Below are positions 1-11,400 of a DNA stretch of 64,000 nucleotides, one piece after another. The notes beneath the pieces are model-generated. The model saw nothing but the letters and a program-made list of their open reading frames with translations. It did no database searches and was not told the DNA's origin. The position numbers and the translations under genes are program-made. How positions within the stretch are numbered: position 1 is the stretch's first letter; each line of letters opens with the position of its first letter. The DNA lies in assembly GCA_024761205.1 (NCBI GenBank), contig JAMASS010000005.1, forward strand, positions 62,001-126,000, given 5' to 3'. This DNA comes from Limisphaerales bacterium (GTDB lineage Bacteria; Verrucomicrobiota; Verrucomicrobiia; Limisphaerales; AAA164-E04).

Positions 1-2
1 CC

Positions 3-971
3 GGAGATTTCAACAATGACGGACGCATGGATTTGGTGGCGTCCAACTGGGGGCATAATCACAAGTATGAGCTCGCAGCGTCACAGCCGCTTCGTCTCTA
101 CTATGGCGATCTCAACAACGACGGACAATGGGATCTCGTCGAGTCCTATTACCACCAATTGCTAGATCAAGAACTTCCAGTGCGGTCTCTGAGAACAGTG
201 GGACTGGCGCTGCCCTCAATTCGTCAGCGACTTCGCACGTTTCAGAACTACGCGGACAAAACAATCCTATCCATCTACGGCGCCCTGCTAGATAGCGCCA
301 ACAGCCTCAGCGTGAATCATTTGGCACATACCGTCTTTCTCAATCAAGGCCAACATTTCACCGCTGAGCCCCTGCCGACTCTGGCCCAAACGACGCCCGC
401 CTTCGGAATTGCTGTCGCTGACTTTGACTGTGACGGAAATGAAGATCTATTCCTCTGCCAAAACTTCTTCGCCACCGCCCCCGGCACTCATCGCTACGAC
501 GCCGGGCGCGGCCTCCTCCTCCTGGGTGATGGATCCGGTGAATTCGCCCCCATACCCGGCCACCTCAGCGGGATCAGCGTTTACGGCGAACAACGGTCGA
601 CAGCCACCGCTGATGTGAACCACGATGGTCGCACGGACTTGGTGATTTCGCAGAATGGTGCGGCAACCAAATTGTTCTTAAATCAATCGCCCAAACAAGG
701 GCTCCGCATCCGCCTGAAGGGACCCCGCAATAACCCGAACGCCATCGGATCGCACCTTCGGCTTGTTAGCCAAACCCATAGCGGACCAACGCGGGAACTC
801 CACCGTGGTTCAGGCTGGCTAGCGGTCAACAGTCCCTGCCAAGTTCTCGCTCGAACAGCCAATGAGTCCGAAGTTTGGGTGCGTTGGCCGGACGGCCACG
901 AGACAATCACACCCCTCCCAGACGAAGTATCGGTCATCACGATCGATTCCTCCGGCCAGATCCTACCCTAG
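3..971 (+). CDS. FG-GAP/ASPIC (CRTAC1-like) secreted protein, 5' truncated by window edge
   Basis: The reading frame is open from base 3 and the first visible codons give a calcium-binding-type repeat (GDFNNDGRMDLV), so the gene starts outside the window. Further VCBS/FG-GAP repeats follow (DFDCDGNEDLFL, DVNHDGRTDLVI). The C-terminus is an ASPIC/UnbV domain (RIRLKGPRNNPNAIGSHLRL) ending in a WVRWPDGHE strand. The visible part aligns end to end with the last third of the next gene, including SNWG, LYYGD, AGRGLLL and YGEQRS segments, so the two are tandem paralogues. Such proteins are usually exported beta-propellers; substrate or partner is unknown. Only about 10 bases separate it from the next gene, suggesting co-transcription. 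Confidence 0.9.
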   Translation, partial: GDFNNDGRMDLVASNWGHNHKYELAASQPLRLYYGDLNNDGQWDLVESYYHQLLDQELPVRSLRTVGLALPSIRQRLRTFQNYADKTILSIYGALLDSANSLSVNHLAHTVFLNQGQHFTAEPLPTLAQTTPAFGIAVADFDCDGNEDLFLCQNFFATAPGTHRYDAGRGLLLLGDGSGEFAPIPGHLSGISVYGEQRSTATADVNHDGRTDLVISQNGAATKLFLNQSPKQGLRIRLKGPRNNPNAIGSHLRLVSQTHSGPTRELHRGSGWLAVNSPCQVLARTANESEVWVRWPDGHETITPLPDEVSVITIDSSGQILP

Positions 972-980
972 CAGCTTTTC

Positions 981-3900
981 ATGCATGCGCCCTCCAAACA
1001 ACGATCCAAAACCTTCGCATCATTGACTCATCTCGCCGCAACTTCACTGGGACTTGGGTTAATTGTGGTCGAGCCCCGCTCTGAGGGACTGAACTGGAAG
1101 AACATTGGTGAACATCGGGTGGCTCGACTTGATGTCGACGCCACCGGCAAGACCGGCTTTGAATCATTAGGCTCAGAAACAACCGGAATTACCTTTCGCA
1201 ATCAGCTGACCGATCAACAAGTCGCCGAAAACCGCATCAGGGAAAACGGGTCTGGCGTCGCCTTAGGCGATATCAATGCAGACGGCAGAACAGATATATA
1301 CTTTTGCTGTTTAGACGGACCCAACGTGCTGTACCGGAACGATGGCGACTGGGCGTTCACGGATATCACCGCAGGCTCCGGCGTGGCCTGCCCGAATCAG
1401 TATTCGACCGGCGCCGCCTTCGCCGATTTCGACGGTGATGGCGACCTTGACCTCACCGTCACCAGCATCGGTGGTGGCGTGCGCGTTTATCATAACAACG
1501 GTGAAGGTCGGTTTCGCCTCGATACTGTCTCCACCTTGATCCCTCAATACGGTGCGACCTCGATCGCAATCGCCGACATTAACAATGACGGAGACCTTGA
1601 TCTCTACGTCACCAACTATCGAACCTCCACCGTCCGTGATGGCCAAGATGACGTCACTGCCGAGATCAAACGCATCAACGGTGAAATCGTCGTGACGCCA
1701 GAAAATCGTTTCGAGGGCCGCACCGCACCGGGCGGCAGCGTCACGATCATCGAGCGGGGCGAACCAGATATTCTGTACATCAACCGCGGAAAGGGAGTCT
1801 TCATCCCCGTCCCTTGGAATAGCGGTGCTTTCATTGACATCCGCCAGCAAAAGCTATCCCAGGCACCACGAAACTGGGGACTCAGCGCCCTCTTCCACGA
1901 CCTCAACGACGATCAACATCCGGAGCTCTACGTCTGCAACGATTTTTTCTTCTCGCTGGACCAAGCGTATTTCAGTCGCGGCGGAAAACAATTCCAGCAG
2001 TACTCCCCCTACAGTCTTCGCAACATGAGCCTCTCGGCCATGGCAGTCGACGCTGCGGACATCGACCGTGACGGGGATCAAGATCTCTTCGTAGTCGACA
2101 TGCTGAGCCGCAACCCCGCTTACCGAAAACGCCAGCGAGCCAACGCCGCTCGACTCCGCGAAATGCCGCCGCCAATCGCAAACCCTGAATTCGCCCCCGA
2201 AGTCCTCCGGAACACCTTGTTCCTGAATCGTGGCGATAATACCTTCGCTGAGGTCGCCCACTATGCGGGCCTTGAAGCCACTGAATGGTCTTGGGGCGTC
2301 GCTTTCATGGATGTTGATCTGGATGGCTGGGAAGATTGCCTCATCACCAACGGAAACTATCGCGATGCCCTTGACGCCGACGCCCTCCAACGCGTTCGGG
2401 AAACAGAAGAAAGCCGATCGCTCAATGAAGGCCTCAAAAACCTCCAACGATTTCCGCGGCTTGAAACGGCCAACCTTGCTTTCCGTAATTTGGGCAATCT
2501 GCAATTCACAGAAACTGGCGGCGAATGGGGCTTTGACACCGTTGCCGTCTCTCATGGAATCGCACTCGGTGATCTGGATAACGACGGTGATCTGGATGTC
2601 GTCGTCAATCATCTGAACCAACCTGCCGGCATCTATCAAAACACCACACCAGCTCCAAGAATCGCGATCCGTCTCAAGGGAGCCGACCAGAATACGCACG
2701 CTATCGGAGCCAAGCTTGAACTTAGCGGCAACACCCTCCCTCAAACCCTATCGATGACCGCCGGAGGCCGCTACCTTTCGAGCGATGCCCCAATCCAAAC
2801 CTTCGCGGCAACCGGATCTGAGACGACGCTCACAGTCACTTGGCGGAACAATACACAGACCATTATCAGAAACCCTCTCTCCAATCATATTTACGAGATC
2901 CACGAAACTGCTGCAGTCCGACCTCCTTCTCCAGATACCAAGCCCTCCACCAATCCACTCTTCCGACTCACGCGATCGACTATCCGAGGACGACACCGTG
3001 ATGAGCCCTTCAACGATCTCGAGCGACAGCCGCTGCTTGCGCGTCAATACAATCGCCTCGGTCCCGGCATCGCCTGGTTTGACCTCAATGACGACGGCTG
3101 GGAAGACTTGATCGTTGGTTCCGGCCGCGGTGGCCGTCTAGCCGTTTACCACAACGAGGCAGGAAAACGGTTCGTCGAGCGGACCACGCCACCGATCACA
3201 ACGCCGATCGCTCGAGATTTGACTTCCGTACTCGGATGGCATCGTGGAAACGGTGATCCCGTCATCCTCGCCGGCTCCAGTCACTACGAAGACGGCGTGG
3301 CCACAGGCGCCGCAACCTTTGAATACGACCTGACACTAAAAAGACGTCTCGACAGCATCCCGATCGATGCCTCGTCGGCAGGCCCCTTGGCTCTGGCTGA
3401 TATTGACCGTGACGGAGATCTCGATCTCTTCATCGGTGGTCGCATAATCTCGGGCAAGTTCCCGCAGCCTGCGGATTCCAGGATCTTTCGCCACGAATCC
3501 GGCCAATGGATCGCAGATGAGATGAATCAAATTGTCCTGGAAAAACTGGGGCTCGTAAGCGCGGCAACCTTCAGCGACCTGAACCAAGATGGGTTTCCAG
3601 ACCTGATCCTCGCCTTAGAGTGGGGTTCGATCAAGGTATTCCTCAATCGACAAGGCACATTCACGGATGCCACAGTCACCATGGGCCTGTCACCGCACAC
3701 CGGCTGGTGGAACGGCGTGGCCACTGGTGATTTCAACGGCGATGGAAAGATCGATCTTGTTGCCTCGAACTGGGGCCAGAATACAAAATACCAATCATTT
3801 CGGGAAAAACCCCTTCAACTCTACTATGGCGACTTTAGTCGCAACGGTGGCATCATTGGCATTGAATCCTTCTTCGACGAATCCTCAGGTCGCAACCACC

Positions 3901-4697
3901 CCTGGGCCGATCTCGATACATTGGCAACCGTGCTTCCCGAAGTTCGCCGACGATTTCCCACCTATCGGGCCTATTCCGAAGCCAGCACGGAAGCAGTGAT
4001 TGCGCCCTACCGAGCTCAGGCCCTTCAACTCCGGGCTGCTACCCTGGAATCCATGATCTTCCTCAACCAAGGCGGCCACTTCAGCGCCCAGCCACTGCCA
4101 CCAGAAGCCCAACTTGCCCCCGCCTTTGGAATCGGCGTCGCCGATTTCGACGGGGACGGATATCAGGACATCGCACTTGCTCAGAACTTCTTCGACGTCG
4201 AACCGACGACTTCACGGTACGATGCCGGCAGAGGTCTCCTGCTAACCGGTGACGGCTCAGGACAATTTCAGGCTCTCACTGCCAAAGAAAGCGGCATCCG
4301 TCTCTATGGCGAACAACGCTCGCTCGCCCTAGCCGACTATAATCACGATGGCCGAACTGATCTCGTGATCACCGAAAACCACGGCCCCATTCGGCTCTAC
4401 ACCAACACCCAAGCTCAGCCGGCATTGCGAGTGAAGCTTCTCGGCGCTGCCCCAAACCCAAGAGCCATTGGCGCCCAACTGCGGCTCGGCGACAACCAGG
4501 CGCTAGGCCCTCTCTACGAGATCAAATCAGGCACCGGCTACTGGTCCCAAGACAGCGACCAGATTGTTCTCTCCGGCCCGGCAAGACAGAAACTTTGGGT
4601 TCGCTGGCCTGACGGCAAGGAATCGACTTTCAACATTCCAGATGACGCCGGATTCGCCACCTTCAAACAGGCATTCGGAGCGTCGGAAGGCGAGTGA
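981..4697 (+). CDS. Giant FG-GAP/VCBS repeat protein with two ASPIC/UnbV domains (CRTAC1 family)
   Basis: This 1238-residue protein begins at an ATG followed by a basic N-terminus and a hydrophobic stretch (about residues 18-30) that could be a signal peptide. It contains two propeller-plus-ASPIC modules. Module 1 has repeats such as DINADGRTDIYF (about 96), DFDGDGDLDLTV, DINNDGDLDLYV and DLDNDGDLDVVV, then an ASPIC domain near 560-645. Module 2 restarts near 700 (DLNDDGWEDLIVG), continues with DIDRDGDLDLFIGG, DFNGDGKIDLVA (about 916) and DYNHDGRTDLVI, and ends with a second ASPIC domain near 1149-1220. The D-x-D/N-x-D-G loops are the family's usual Ca2+ sites. Role inferred: extracellular or periplasmic adhesion/scaffold. 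It is a tandem paralogue of the preceding truncated gene. No frameshift is visible over 3.7 kb. Confidence 0.92.
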   Translation: MHAPSKQRSKTFASLTHLAATSLGLGLIVVEPRSEGLNWKNIGEHRVARLDVDATGKTGFESLGSETTGITFRNQLTDQQVAENRIRENGSGVALGDINADGRTDIYFCCLDGPNVLYRNDGDWAFTDITAGSGVACPNQYSTGAAFADFDGDGDLDLTVTSIGGGVRVYHNNGEGRFRLDTVSTLIPQYGATSIAIADINNDGDLDLYVTNYRTSTVRDGQDDVTAEIKRINGEIVVTPENRFEGRTAPGGSVTIIERGEPDILYINRGKGVFIPVPWNSGAFIDIRQQKLSQAPRNWGLSALFHDLNDDQHPELYVCNDFFFSLDQAYFSRGGKQFQQYSPYSLRNMSLSAMAVDAADIDRDGDQDLFVVDMLSRNPAYRKRQRANAARLREMPPPIANPEFAPEVLRNTLFLNRGDNTFAEVAHYAGLEATEWSWGVAFMDVDLDGWEDCLITNGNYRDALDADALQRVRETEESRSLNEGLKNLQRFPRLETANLAFRNLGNLQFTETGGEWGFDTVAVSHGIALGDLDNDGDLDVVVNHLNQPAGIYQNTTPAPRIAIRLKGADQNTHAIGAKLELSGNTLPQTLSMTAGGRYLSSDAPIQTFAATGSETTLTVTWRNNTQTIIRNPLSNHIYEIHETAAVRPPSPDTKPSTNPLFRLTRSTIRGRHRDEPFNDLERQPLLARQYNRLGPGIAWFDLNDDGWEDLIVGSGRGGRLAVYHNEAGKRFVERTTPPITTPIARDLTSVLGWHRGNGDPVILAGSSHYEDGVATGAATFEYDLTLKRRLDSIPIDASSAGPLALADIDRDGDLDLFIGGRIISGKFPQPADSRIFRHESGQWIADEMNQIVLEKLGLVSAATFSDLNQDGFPDLILALEWGSIKVFLNRQGTFTDATVTMGLSPHTGWWNGVATGDFNGDGKIDLVASNWGQNTKYQSFREKPLQLYYGDFSRNGGIIGIESFFDESSGRNHPWADLDTLATVLPEVRRRFPTYRAYSEASTEAVIAPYRAQALQLRAATLESMIFLNQGGHFSAQPLPPEAQLAPAFGIGVADFDGDGYQDIALAQNFFDVEPTTSRYDAGRGLLLTGDGSGQFQALTAKESGIRLYGEQRSLALADYNHDGRTDLVITENHGPIRLYTNTQAQPALRVKLLGAAPNPRAIGAQLRLGDNQALGPLYEIKSGTGYWSQDSDQIVLSGPARQKLWVRWPDGKESTFNIPDDAGFATFKQAFGASEGE

Positions 4698-5765
4698 AAA
4701 ACCACCGAGCAAATGAATCCGCTCCGAGATTTTTTCCTGTAGAGCCGCATGTCCCAGCCTACGGAACAGGAGCGTCATCGCGTTGGCAGCCGGCGATCGT
4801 TGGAATAAACTTCGAGCGCTCTAATACACAAATGAGCCGCCCACCGTCATACAGTGAGCGACTCATTGAACACCTCTCAAGACCCAGGCGACTCGAACGG
4901 GCAACCTACGATTCCGATCTCCTTCGGCGCCCCGTATCTCCACCCGCTCCTGCCGAGTCACGACTACCACATGGTACCTCTTCACTCGCACGGGTAGGCT
5001 TTATCGCTCGTTTTGCGCGACGTTTTGCCATCTCATAGAGCAAAAGCGCTCGTGGTGAAAGCCGATGATAACCGCTGTCCATTTCTGTTTTCATTTTGAA
5101 GCCCTTTCGCTTTCGGGGTCTAACTTCGGTTCCAATTCCACCCCTAGGGATCCCTCCCACCTGCTAGGGTCTGACCAGTGGTGAATTTCGTTGTCTATCA
5201 TCTCACCCTAAATCACAGCATAATCAGTACCAATATTATCAAACTCAAGATACTTTCCGCCTGCCGACCAATCAAACAATAGAATCGGAAAACCACCTAA
5301 CTCCAAGCTTTCCTCTACCACTCACTTTCGCTAAACCTTCTTCTAACCTCGTCCAAATGCTCGATAACAACGATGACGCGATTCGCTACCGGGCGGCAAG
5401 CAACCTCGGGCCAAAGCGTCAGCAGCAACGGCAACCCTCAAACAATCCGCCAACACACCGTCACTCCCGGTTCGCCTGGCGATTAACTACGCACCCACCC
5501 GAGTCGATAAAGCAGTATCCTGGTTCGTTACTCTCAACCAAAGAGTGCAATCCCGGCAACGCAGCTTGGCCTGAGCTGCCGCCGATTTCTTTACTCGCAC
5601 AGGGCCCTCAGCAAAAGCGGCTTTGCCTCCTGCAATTTGCTTCACGCGATCAAAGATAAAGGCCCATTGGAAGCATCATGTCCGCCCGCGAGCGGCACCT
5701 ACCGACTCCCCCAATTTCGGCCCGGTAAAAGCACCAAACCTAGAAGCAGGGCCGAAGCCGCAAAA
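4698..5765. other. About 1.07 kb without a recognised gene
   Basis: No recognisable family appears in any frame. One minus-strand reading frame, 5094 to 4906 (62 residues, ATG, AAAGGG about 10 bases upstream, very basic), is the only candidate and may be chance. Near 4890-4920 a stretch on the minus strand resembles a tRNA T-arm (GTTCGAGTC) but no cloverleaf forms around it. The region leads into the sulfatase remnant and is probably decayed sequence. Confidence 0.4.
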
Positions 5766-6091
5766 CGCCCCGACATCCTGTGGATCAGCTGTGAGGACAT
5801 CAGCCCGAACCCTGGCTGTTACGGCGACGCCTGCGCCTCCACTCCCAATCTCGATCGTCTCGCCGAACAAGGCGTCCGTTATACCCGCGCCTTCACCCCG
5901 TCCGGCGTTTGCACCATTAACCGCACTGGCATCATCGGCATGTCGCCGGTTGCCTACGGCGGGACAACACATGCGCATCGTCATCCCATTCCCGAAGGGT
6001 GTTCGCTGCTTTCCCTTTGTATCTTTGAGCCGCTGGTTACTTCTGCACCAACAAGTCCAAGACCGATTCCACGAATGCTCGCCGCGGTTGA
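5766..6091 (+). pseudogene. N-terminal sulfatase remnant (frameshifted, truncated)
   Basis: From 5766 one frame gives RPDILWISCEDISPNPGCYG and TPNLDRLAEQGVRYTRAF, the usual start of a verrucomicrobial/planctomycete sulfatase. The active-site signature C-x-P-S-R is degraded to CTINR and one residue is missing after GII. After about 5985 the family sequence resumes in another frame (IPEG/KGVRCFP), and then in a third frame as AGYFCTNKSKTD before a stop at 6089-6091. The remaining roughly 350 residues are absent. At least two frameshifts plus C-terminal loss make this a dead gene. Upstream, frames stay open but no clear signal peptide is visible. Confidence 0.85.
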
Positions 6092-6918
6092 AGCCCGGCA
6101 AGCTAAGATCGGCAACTTATAAGCCTCGTCCCGGAACCAATCATGCTCGAGCGACTCACCGCCCCAGTGATGAAAGAGGCACAAAAACAAACAGCTCCCA
6201 TACCCAATCCAATTCTTATACCTAGCGATCTGCATATCGAATCTCGATGACCTTGACCTCGTTCACTACATGATCCACTCAGAAGATCAGCGTGTACTTT
6301 TCCAAGGACCACACCTTTGAGAGAGCGGCCAATAGTATCTCGCTCCTGAAAGCCAATCCCTCCGTATAAGGATTGCCTGCCAAGTATTCCAACAACCGCT
6401 AAAGTCCGGCCCGATCCCTGTGGGATAGGTCACTGAGAAAATCCAGTAACTCGCGACGTAAAAAAAGGCTGTAATTCTGAGTCCGTAAAACCGCAGATTC
6501 CAGTTACCAAAAGAACATCAAAGAACGTTTAGCGCCGGATAAACTGCGCCCCTTGAGGACTTCTCACCGTTCAACCGACATGATAATTCTTGTAGAATTG
6601 ACGGATCCCCTCAAGACGCAGTTCCGTGAGATAGGCTGCTAACTGCCTTGTTGAACATCGGATAGCTCCGTTACGGCTTCCTGGATATCCGCTAATCCAA
6701 AACGAAGATCTGAACAAGTGCCGGCACCGGTTTCAAAGTCCAAGGAGTGATTAAATCCATGAAGAGCGCCCAAGGACAGGGATTGGAACAAACGCACTAA
6801 ACTCCGAGATACTGATTACTCCGGTGCCTTTGCCGCACTGCACCCCAACTCCGCATATTCGGAGCATTCCACAGGCTCCCTATTCTTCAACCGCTTACGC
6901 CAAAATCCCTAAGCTCGC
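6092..6918. other. About 0.83 kb without a recognised gene
   Basis: No coding family is recognised on either strand. It holds the imperfect inverted repeat at 6542-6623 listed separately. It is probably decayed sequence between the sulfatase remnant and the 3' end of the minus-strand operon. Confidence 0.4.
6542..6623. repeat. Imperfect inverted repeat, two 7-bp paired blocks per arm
   Basis: AACTGCG (6542-6548) pairs with CGCAGTT (6617-6623), and CTTGAGG (6552-6558) pairs with CCTCAAG (6609-6615). There is a 3:1 internal bulge and a central spacer of about 50 bases. It could be a remnant of a mobile-element end or an RNA hairpin; there is no transposase between the arms. Confidence 0.4.
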
Positions 6919-8382
6919 TCACACAAGCAACGCTTCCACCGGGCCATGCTCCTCAACACCCGTCAAACGCACATCGAGTCCCTGGAATTTGTAGCTCAAT
7001 CGTTCGTGATCAATGCCCAACCGATTCAGAATCGTAGCGTTCAGATCGTGGATATGCACCGGATTTTCCACGATGTTGTAGCTGAAATCATCCGTCTTGC
7101 CGTAGACCATACCCGGCTTGATGCCACCTCCGGCCATCCAAGCCGGGAAACAGCGGGGGTGATGATCCCGCCCATAATTCTCTCGCGTGAGCTTACCCTG
7201 GCAATAGACTGTCCTGCCAAATTCACCGCCCCAAATCACCAAGGTATCATCAAGCAACCCCCGGGCCTTCAGATCCTGCACCAAGGCCCAAGAAGGTTGA
7301 TCGATATCGCGACATTGTCCCGGCAGATCTTCAGCTATATTTCCATGCTGGTCCCATCCCCGATGAAAGATCTGCACGAATCGCACATCGCGCTCGATCA
7401 TTCGGCGAGCCAACAAACAGCTGACGGCATAGGTTCCGGGTTTTCTCACATCGGGCCCATACATCTCCAAAATATGCTTCGGCTCATTTGAAATATCCGT
7501 TAGCCCCGGAACGGAAGACTGCATGCGGAAAGCCATTTCGTACTGCTCAATCCGAGCCCGAGTCTCCGGATCTCCATAGGTCTGCTCAGCCCGCTGATTG
7601 AACCACATCAAGCGATCGAGCAATCGCCGACGCCTCGCAGTGCTCACCCCTTTCGGATTCGACAGATAAAGCACCGGATCCCCCTTAGCCCGTAAGGCAA
7701 CCCCCTGATGCTTACTAGGAAGAAAACCGGATCCCCACAATCGATTGTAGAGCGCCTGCGCCATCTTTCGACCGGACCAAGTCGGCGTCATCACCACAAA
7801 GCTGGGCAAATCGTCATTCAATGAACCCAAACCATAGCTGAGCCACGCACCCAAACTTGCCCGCCCAGGAAGTTGGTGCCCCGTGCAAATGTAGGTGATC
7901 GCAGGATCATGGTTGATCGCTTCGGTGTGGACCGATCGAACCAGAGCCAAATCATCGACCATCTTCGACGTGTAGGGGAGCAGTTCGCTAACCCACATCC
8001 CCCCCTGGCCATGCGGCGAAAAGCGATACTTCGAGGGCGCTATCGGAAAACGTTTCTGACCGGATGTCATGGTCGTGAGCCGCTGACCTTGCCGGATCGA
8101 ATCCGGTAGATCGGTATCAAAAAGCCGTTCCAACTGCGGTTTATAGTCGAGCAAATCAATCTGACTCGGAGCACCGGCCATGAACATATAAATCGCTCGC
8201 TTCGCCTTTGCCGGAAAATGAGTCCCGACTGAAACGCCTAAGGAAGACTGTTCGCCCAAAAGCCGTTTGGGGAGCAAAGTCGCCAGCGCGGCCGTGCCCA
8301 AACCCATCGCCCCCTGGCGAAAGAAATGCCGGCGAGTGATTGTTTGATAGTAGGCTTCCAACGGATTCATCATACGCACCAT
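6919..8382 (-). CDS. DUF1501 family protein (Tat-exported sulfatase-fold protein)
   Basis: This is a 487-residue protein with a twin-arginine signal ([14 protein letters not shown], about residues 16-29). It then has the DUF1501 pattern: [18 protein letters not shown] near the start, [34 protein letters not shown] (split here as [11 protein letters not shown] and [14 protein letters not shown]), a central [14 protein letters not shown], and the terminal WGGEFGRT with [17 protein letters not shown]1501 proteins are distant alkaline-phosphatase/sulfatase relatives of unknown substrate. They are almost always encoded beside DUF1549/DUF1553 cytochromes, as here, about 86 bases downstream of one. 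It is the last gene of the 16.0-6.9 kb minus-strand run. ATG starts at 8382 and, in frame, at 8373/8370; the first is chosen. Confidence 0.93.
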   Translation of the reverse strand: MVRMMNPLEAYYQTITRRHFFRQGAMGLGTAALATLLPKRLLGEQSSLGVSVGTHFPAKAKRAIYMFMAGAPSQIDLLDYKPQLERLFDTDLPDSIRQGQRLTTMTSGQKRFPIAPSKYRFSPHGQGGMWVSELLPYTSKMVDDLALVRSVHTEAINHDPAITYICTGHQLPGRASLGAWLSYGLGSLNDDLPSFVVMTPTWSGRKMAQALYNRLWGSGFLPSKHQGVALRAKGDPVLYLSNPKGVSTARRRRLLDRLMWFNQRAEQTYGDPETRARIEQYEMAFRMQSSVPGLTDISNEPKHILEMYGPDVRKPGTYAVSCLLARRMIERDVRFVQIFHRGWDQHGNIAEDLPGQCRDIDQPSWALVQDLKARGLLDDTLVIWGGEFGRTVYCQGKLTRENYGRDHHPRCFPAWMAGGGIKPGMVYGKTDDFSYNIVENPVHIHDLNATILNRLGIDHERLSYKFQGLDVRLTGVEEHGPVEALLV

Positions 8383-8468
8383 TCTAAGCTCGATCAGCTA
8401 GGGAAACTCGGCTTTTCTCCGGAAAAACCACCGAAAACAGCAAATTCAGGGATTAAATCAAAGTTTCT

Positions 8469-11400
8469 CTAGTTCTTTGTAAGGACTTCATCCAAATTGA
8501 GGAGAAGGCTGCCAACCAATGTCCAGGCCGCCAATTGCACTCGATCGAGTGCCGTATCCGGCCCGGAATCGCCAATGCCGGTAAGCTTTTCAGCCGCCTC
8601 CGGATTCTGCTGAAAATGTGCCCATTCCTCTTGATAGGCAGCGACCAACTCATCCAACTCCTCTGGCGAGGCATAGCGTCCGGTGCACCGCCGGAACATT
8701 CGTGCAGATCGTTCTCGATCTGAAGCAGCCCATTCTCGCATTGTTCGCTCAGCCAATCCACAGGCAGCCTCCACAAATTGCGGATCATTCAACAGGAGCA
8801 ATGCTTGCAACGGCGTGTTCGTCCGCTCTCGACGCATCACACAGGCCTCCCGCGACGGCCCATCGAAAGTGCTCATCTGCGGCGGTGGCGAAGTGCGCTT
8901 AATAAAGGTATAGAGCGAACGACGATGCACTTTGTCCGGTCCCTTGTCCGCCTTGAAACGCACCGTATTCGATCCGCTATATCCCACAGCGAACCAAAGA
9001 CCGTCCGGCTGCGGCGGTTTCACACTGCCACCGCCGATCTGCTCCACCAGCAGACCACTGACGAACAAAGCCTGATCGCGAAGCATCTCAGCATCCAACC
9101 GAAATCTTGGACCGCGTCCCAACAGACGATTCCCAGGATCCTTCTCAATGAGATCAGGCGTCAGTCGTGACGACTGCCGATAAGTCGCGGACATGACCAT
9201 GGTTTTCATCAATGCCTTAACATCCCAATCGCTCTCACGGAAGGTCGCCGCCAACCAATCGAGAAGTTCGGGATGACTGGGTGGCTCGCCTTGAGATCCA
9301 AAATCTTCGGAGGTCTTCACCAAACCCACACCAAAGAGCTGCTGCCAAAATCGGTTCACCGCCACTCGGGCTGTTAGGGGATGACTCTGATCCGTGAGCC
9401 ACAACCCCAATCCGAGACGATCATTCGGTGCCCCCTCGGGCATCGGGGGAAGGACAGCAGGCGTTTTGCGAGTTACCACCTCATCTCTCTGACTATACTC
9501 ACCTCGCCTCAAGAGGTAGGCGGTTCTCGGTTCTGCTCTTTCCTTCCAAACCAAAGTCATGGGAATCGCTCGCTTCACCGCTGCCCGCCCCTCGCGAGCC
9601 CGTTTTAAGGCGGCCTTCGCCGCCACCAATTCAGGGTGCTCAGAGACCTTGTTGCGATAGTGCTCCTGCAAAAGTGCCCGTTGGTTATCGGACCGTTCAT
9701 CTTCAGCCAGTGAGATCGCTTCGAGGACTTTTTTCGGTAGATCACTCACACTATCGATCAAACGAAAGTAAAATCCGGTGGATCCACCATAGTTGACGAG
9801 CTTCAGCAACAATTCATTGTCTCCCTCCTTTAAAGGCAACTCGAGTGTCTCCTGATCCGCTGCAACTTCTCGGGAGACGTCCTTTGAAAAAAGCTCTTTC
9901 TGATTCAAATAAACCTTGATGCCATCCCCACTACCAAGCGAGATCTTCACCCTCTGGTCCTTGGGACTTTGGATCTTCCGATAAAGAAAATTCGCTGCCG
10001 TATCCCCAGGCAGGTCCGTGTGGACCATTCCATCCTTCCAGGTCGGCCGATGTCTCCAAGCCACGGTTTCCTCCGTGACCAACTTAAAGGCGTCTTCCAG
10101 AGCCACCGGCTTTCCTTCAGGACCATACTTTCTCGGCAGGAGATAGAGCCGAACATCATTGAACGGTCCGACGGTGTACCAATCGTTTAAAACAACGGAA
10201 CTAGTTTCTCCATCCTCCGCCCGCTGCAAGCGAACCACCTGAACCTCCGCCTCCCAACGCCGCTGCGCCTCATCCACAGCCGACCAAGGCTTTAAGACAA
10301 TCTGTTGTAAAGCAACGATCTGCTGATCATAGTCTTCAAGTTGCTCCGTCTGAAAATCACTCGGCAGCCGCAATATCGGCGCATGTTCCTTCTTGTTTCC
10401 ATCGAGCGGTTTGCCGTCCAGGCTATTGAAGTAGGCAAAAAACGAATAGAAATCCTTCATTGTCAACGGATCAAACTTGTGGTTGTGACAACGCATGCAC
10501 TCGAAGGTCAACCCCATGAAAACCGTTGAAGTGGTCACGACTCGATCGACCACGTTGCGAACAAAAACCTCTTCGGTGATCGAGCCGCCTTCCCCCGTGG
10601 TCACATTGCAGCGATTGAAACCTGTGGCAACGAGCTGATCCCGAGTCGCATTGGGCAGAAGATCCCCCGCCAACTGTTCGATGATAAACTCACGATACGA
10701 AAGATTGCGATTGAAGGCGTTCACCACCCAATCCCGATAAGGCCATATCTCGCGATAGTTATCGAGATGAAGCCCGTGCGTATCCCCATACCGCACCGCA
10801 TCCAACCAATAACGGGCCATATGCTCCCCATAACGACTGGAACACAGCAACCGATCCACTACTTTCTCGTAGGCATCGACCGATGGATCATTGAGAAACG
10901 CATCCGTCTCTTCCAGCGTCGGCGGCAAACCCGTGAGATCGAAAGTCACACGCCGAATCAGAACCTCCGGCGCAGCCTCAAGGGGAGAATCCAAGTCTGC
11001 TTCGTCCAGCCGCGCGCGAATAAAATGATCCACCGGGTTGCGCGACCAGAAGTCATCAGCATTCACCGGTACCACCGGACGCTGTATCGGCTCGAAAGAC
11101 CAATGATCCGCCCATGTCGCCCCCTCAGAAATCCACTGCCGAAGTTGCTCAATCTGCTTACCCGATAGGGCCTTCTTAAATTGCGGTGGCGGCATCCGTT
11201 CGTCCTCATCCGTACTCAGGACGCGATCCAATAAAACACTCTTTTCCGGATGCCCCGGAACAATGGCCGAGTATCCGCCTAAATCCCCCTTTGCGGAGTC
11301 CTCCATATCAAACCGCAAATCCGCCTTCCGTTTGCTGGCATCCGGTCCATGACAAGCGTAACAATGATCTGAAAGAATCGGCCGAATATCCCAATTGAAA

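Noticed and set aside
1854-2744. 296-codon minus-strand open frame inside the giant FG-GAP protein
   Set aside because: Its sequence is the complement of repeated Asp/Gly-rich codons. No start context or homology; a shadow.
4880-4930. Possible tRNA on the minus strand (GTTCGAGTC T-loop)
   Set aside because: No acceptor stem, D-arm or anticodon stem can be drawn around it.
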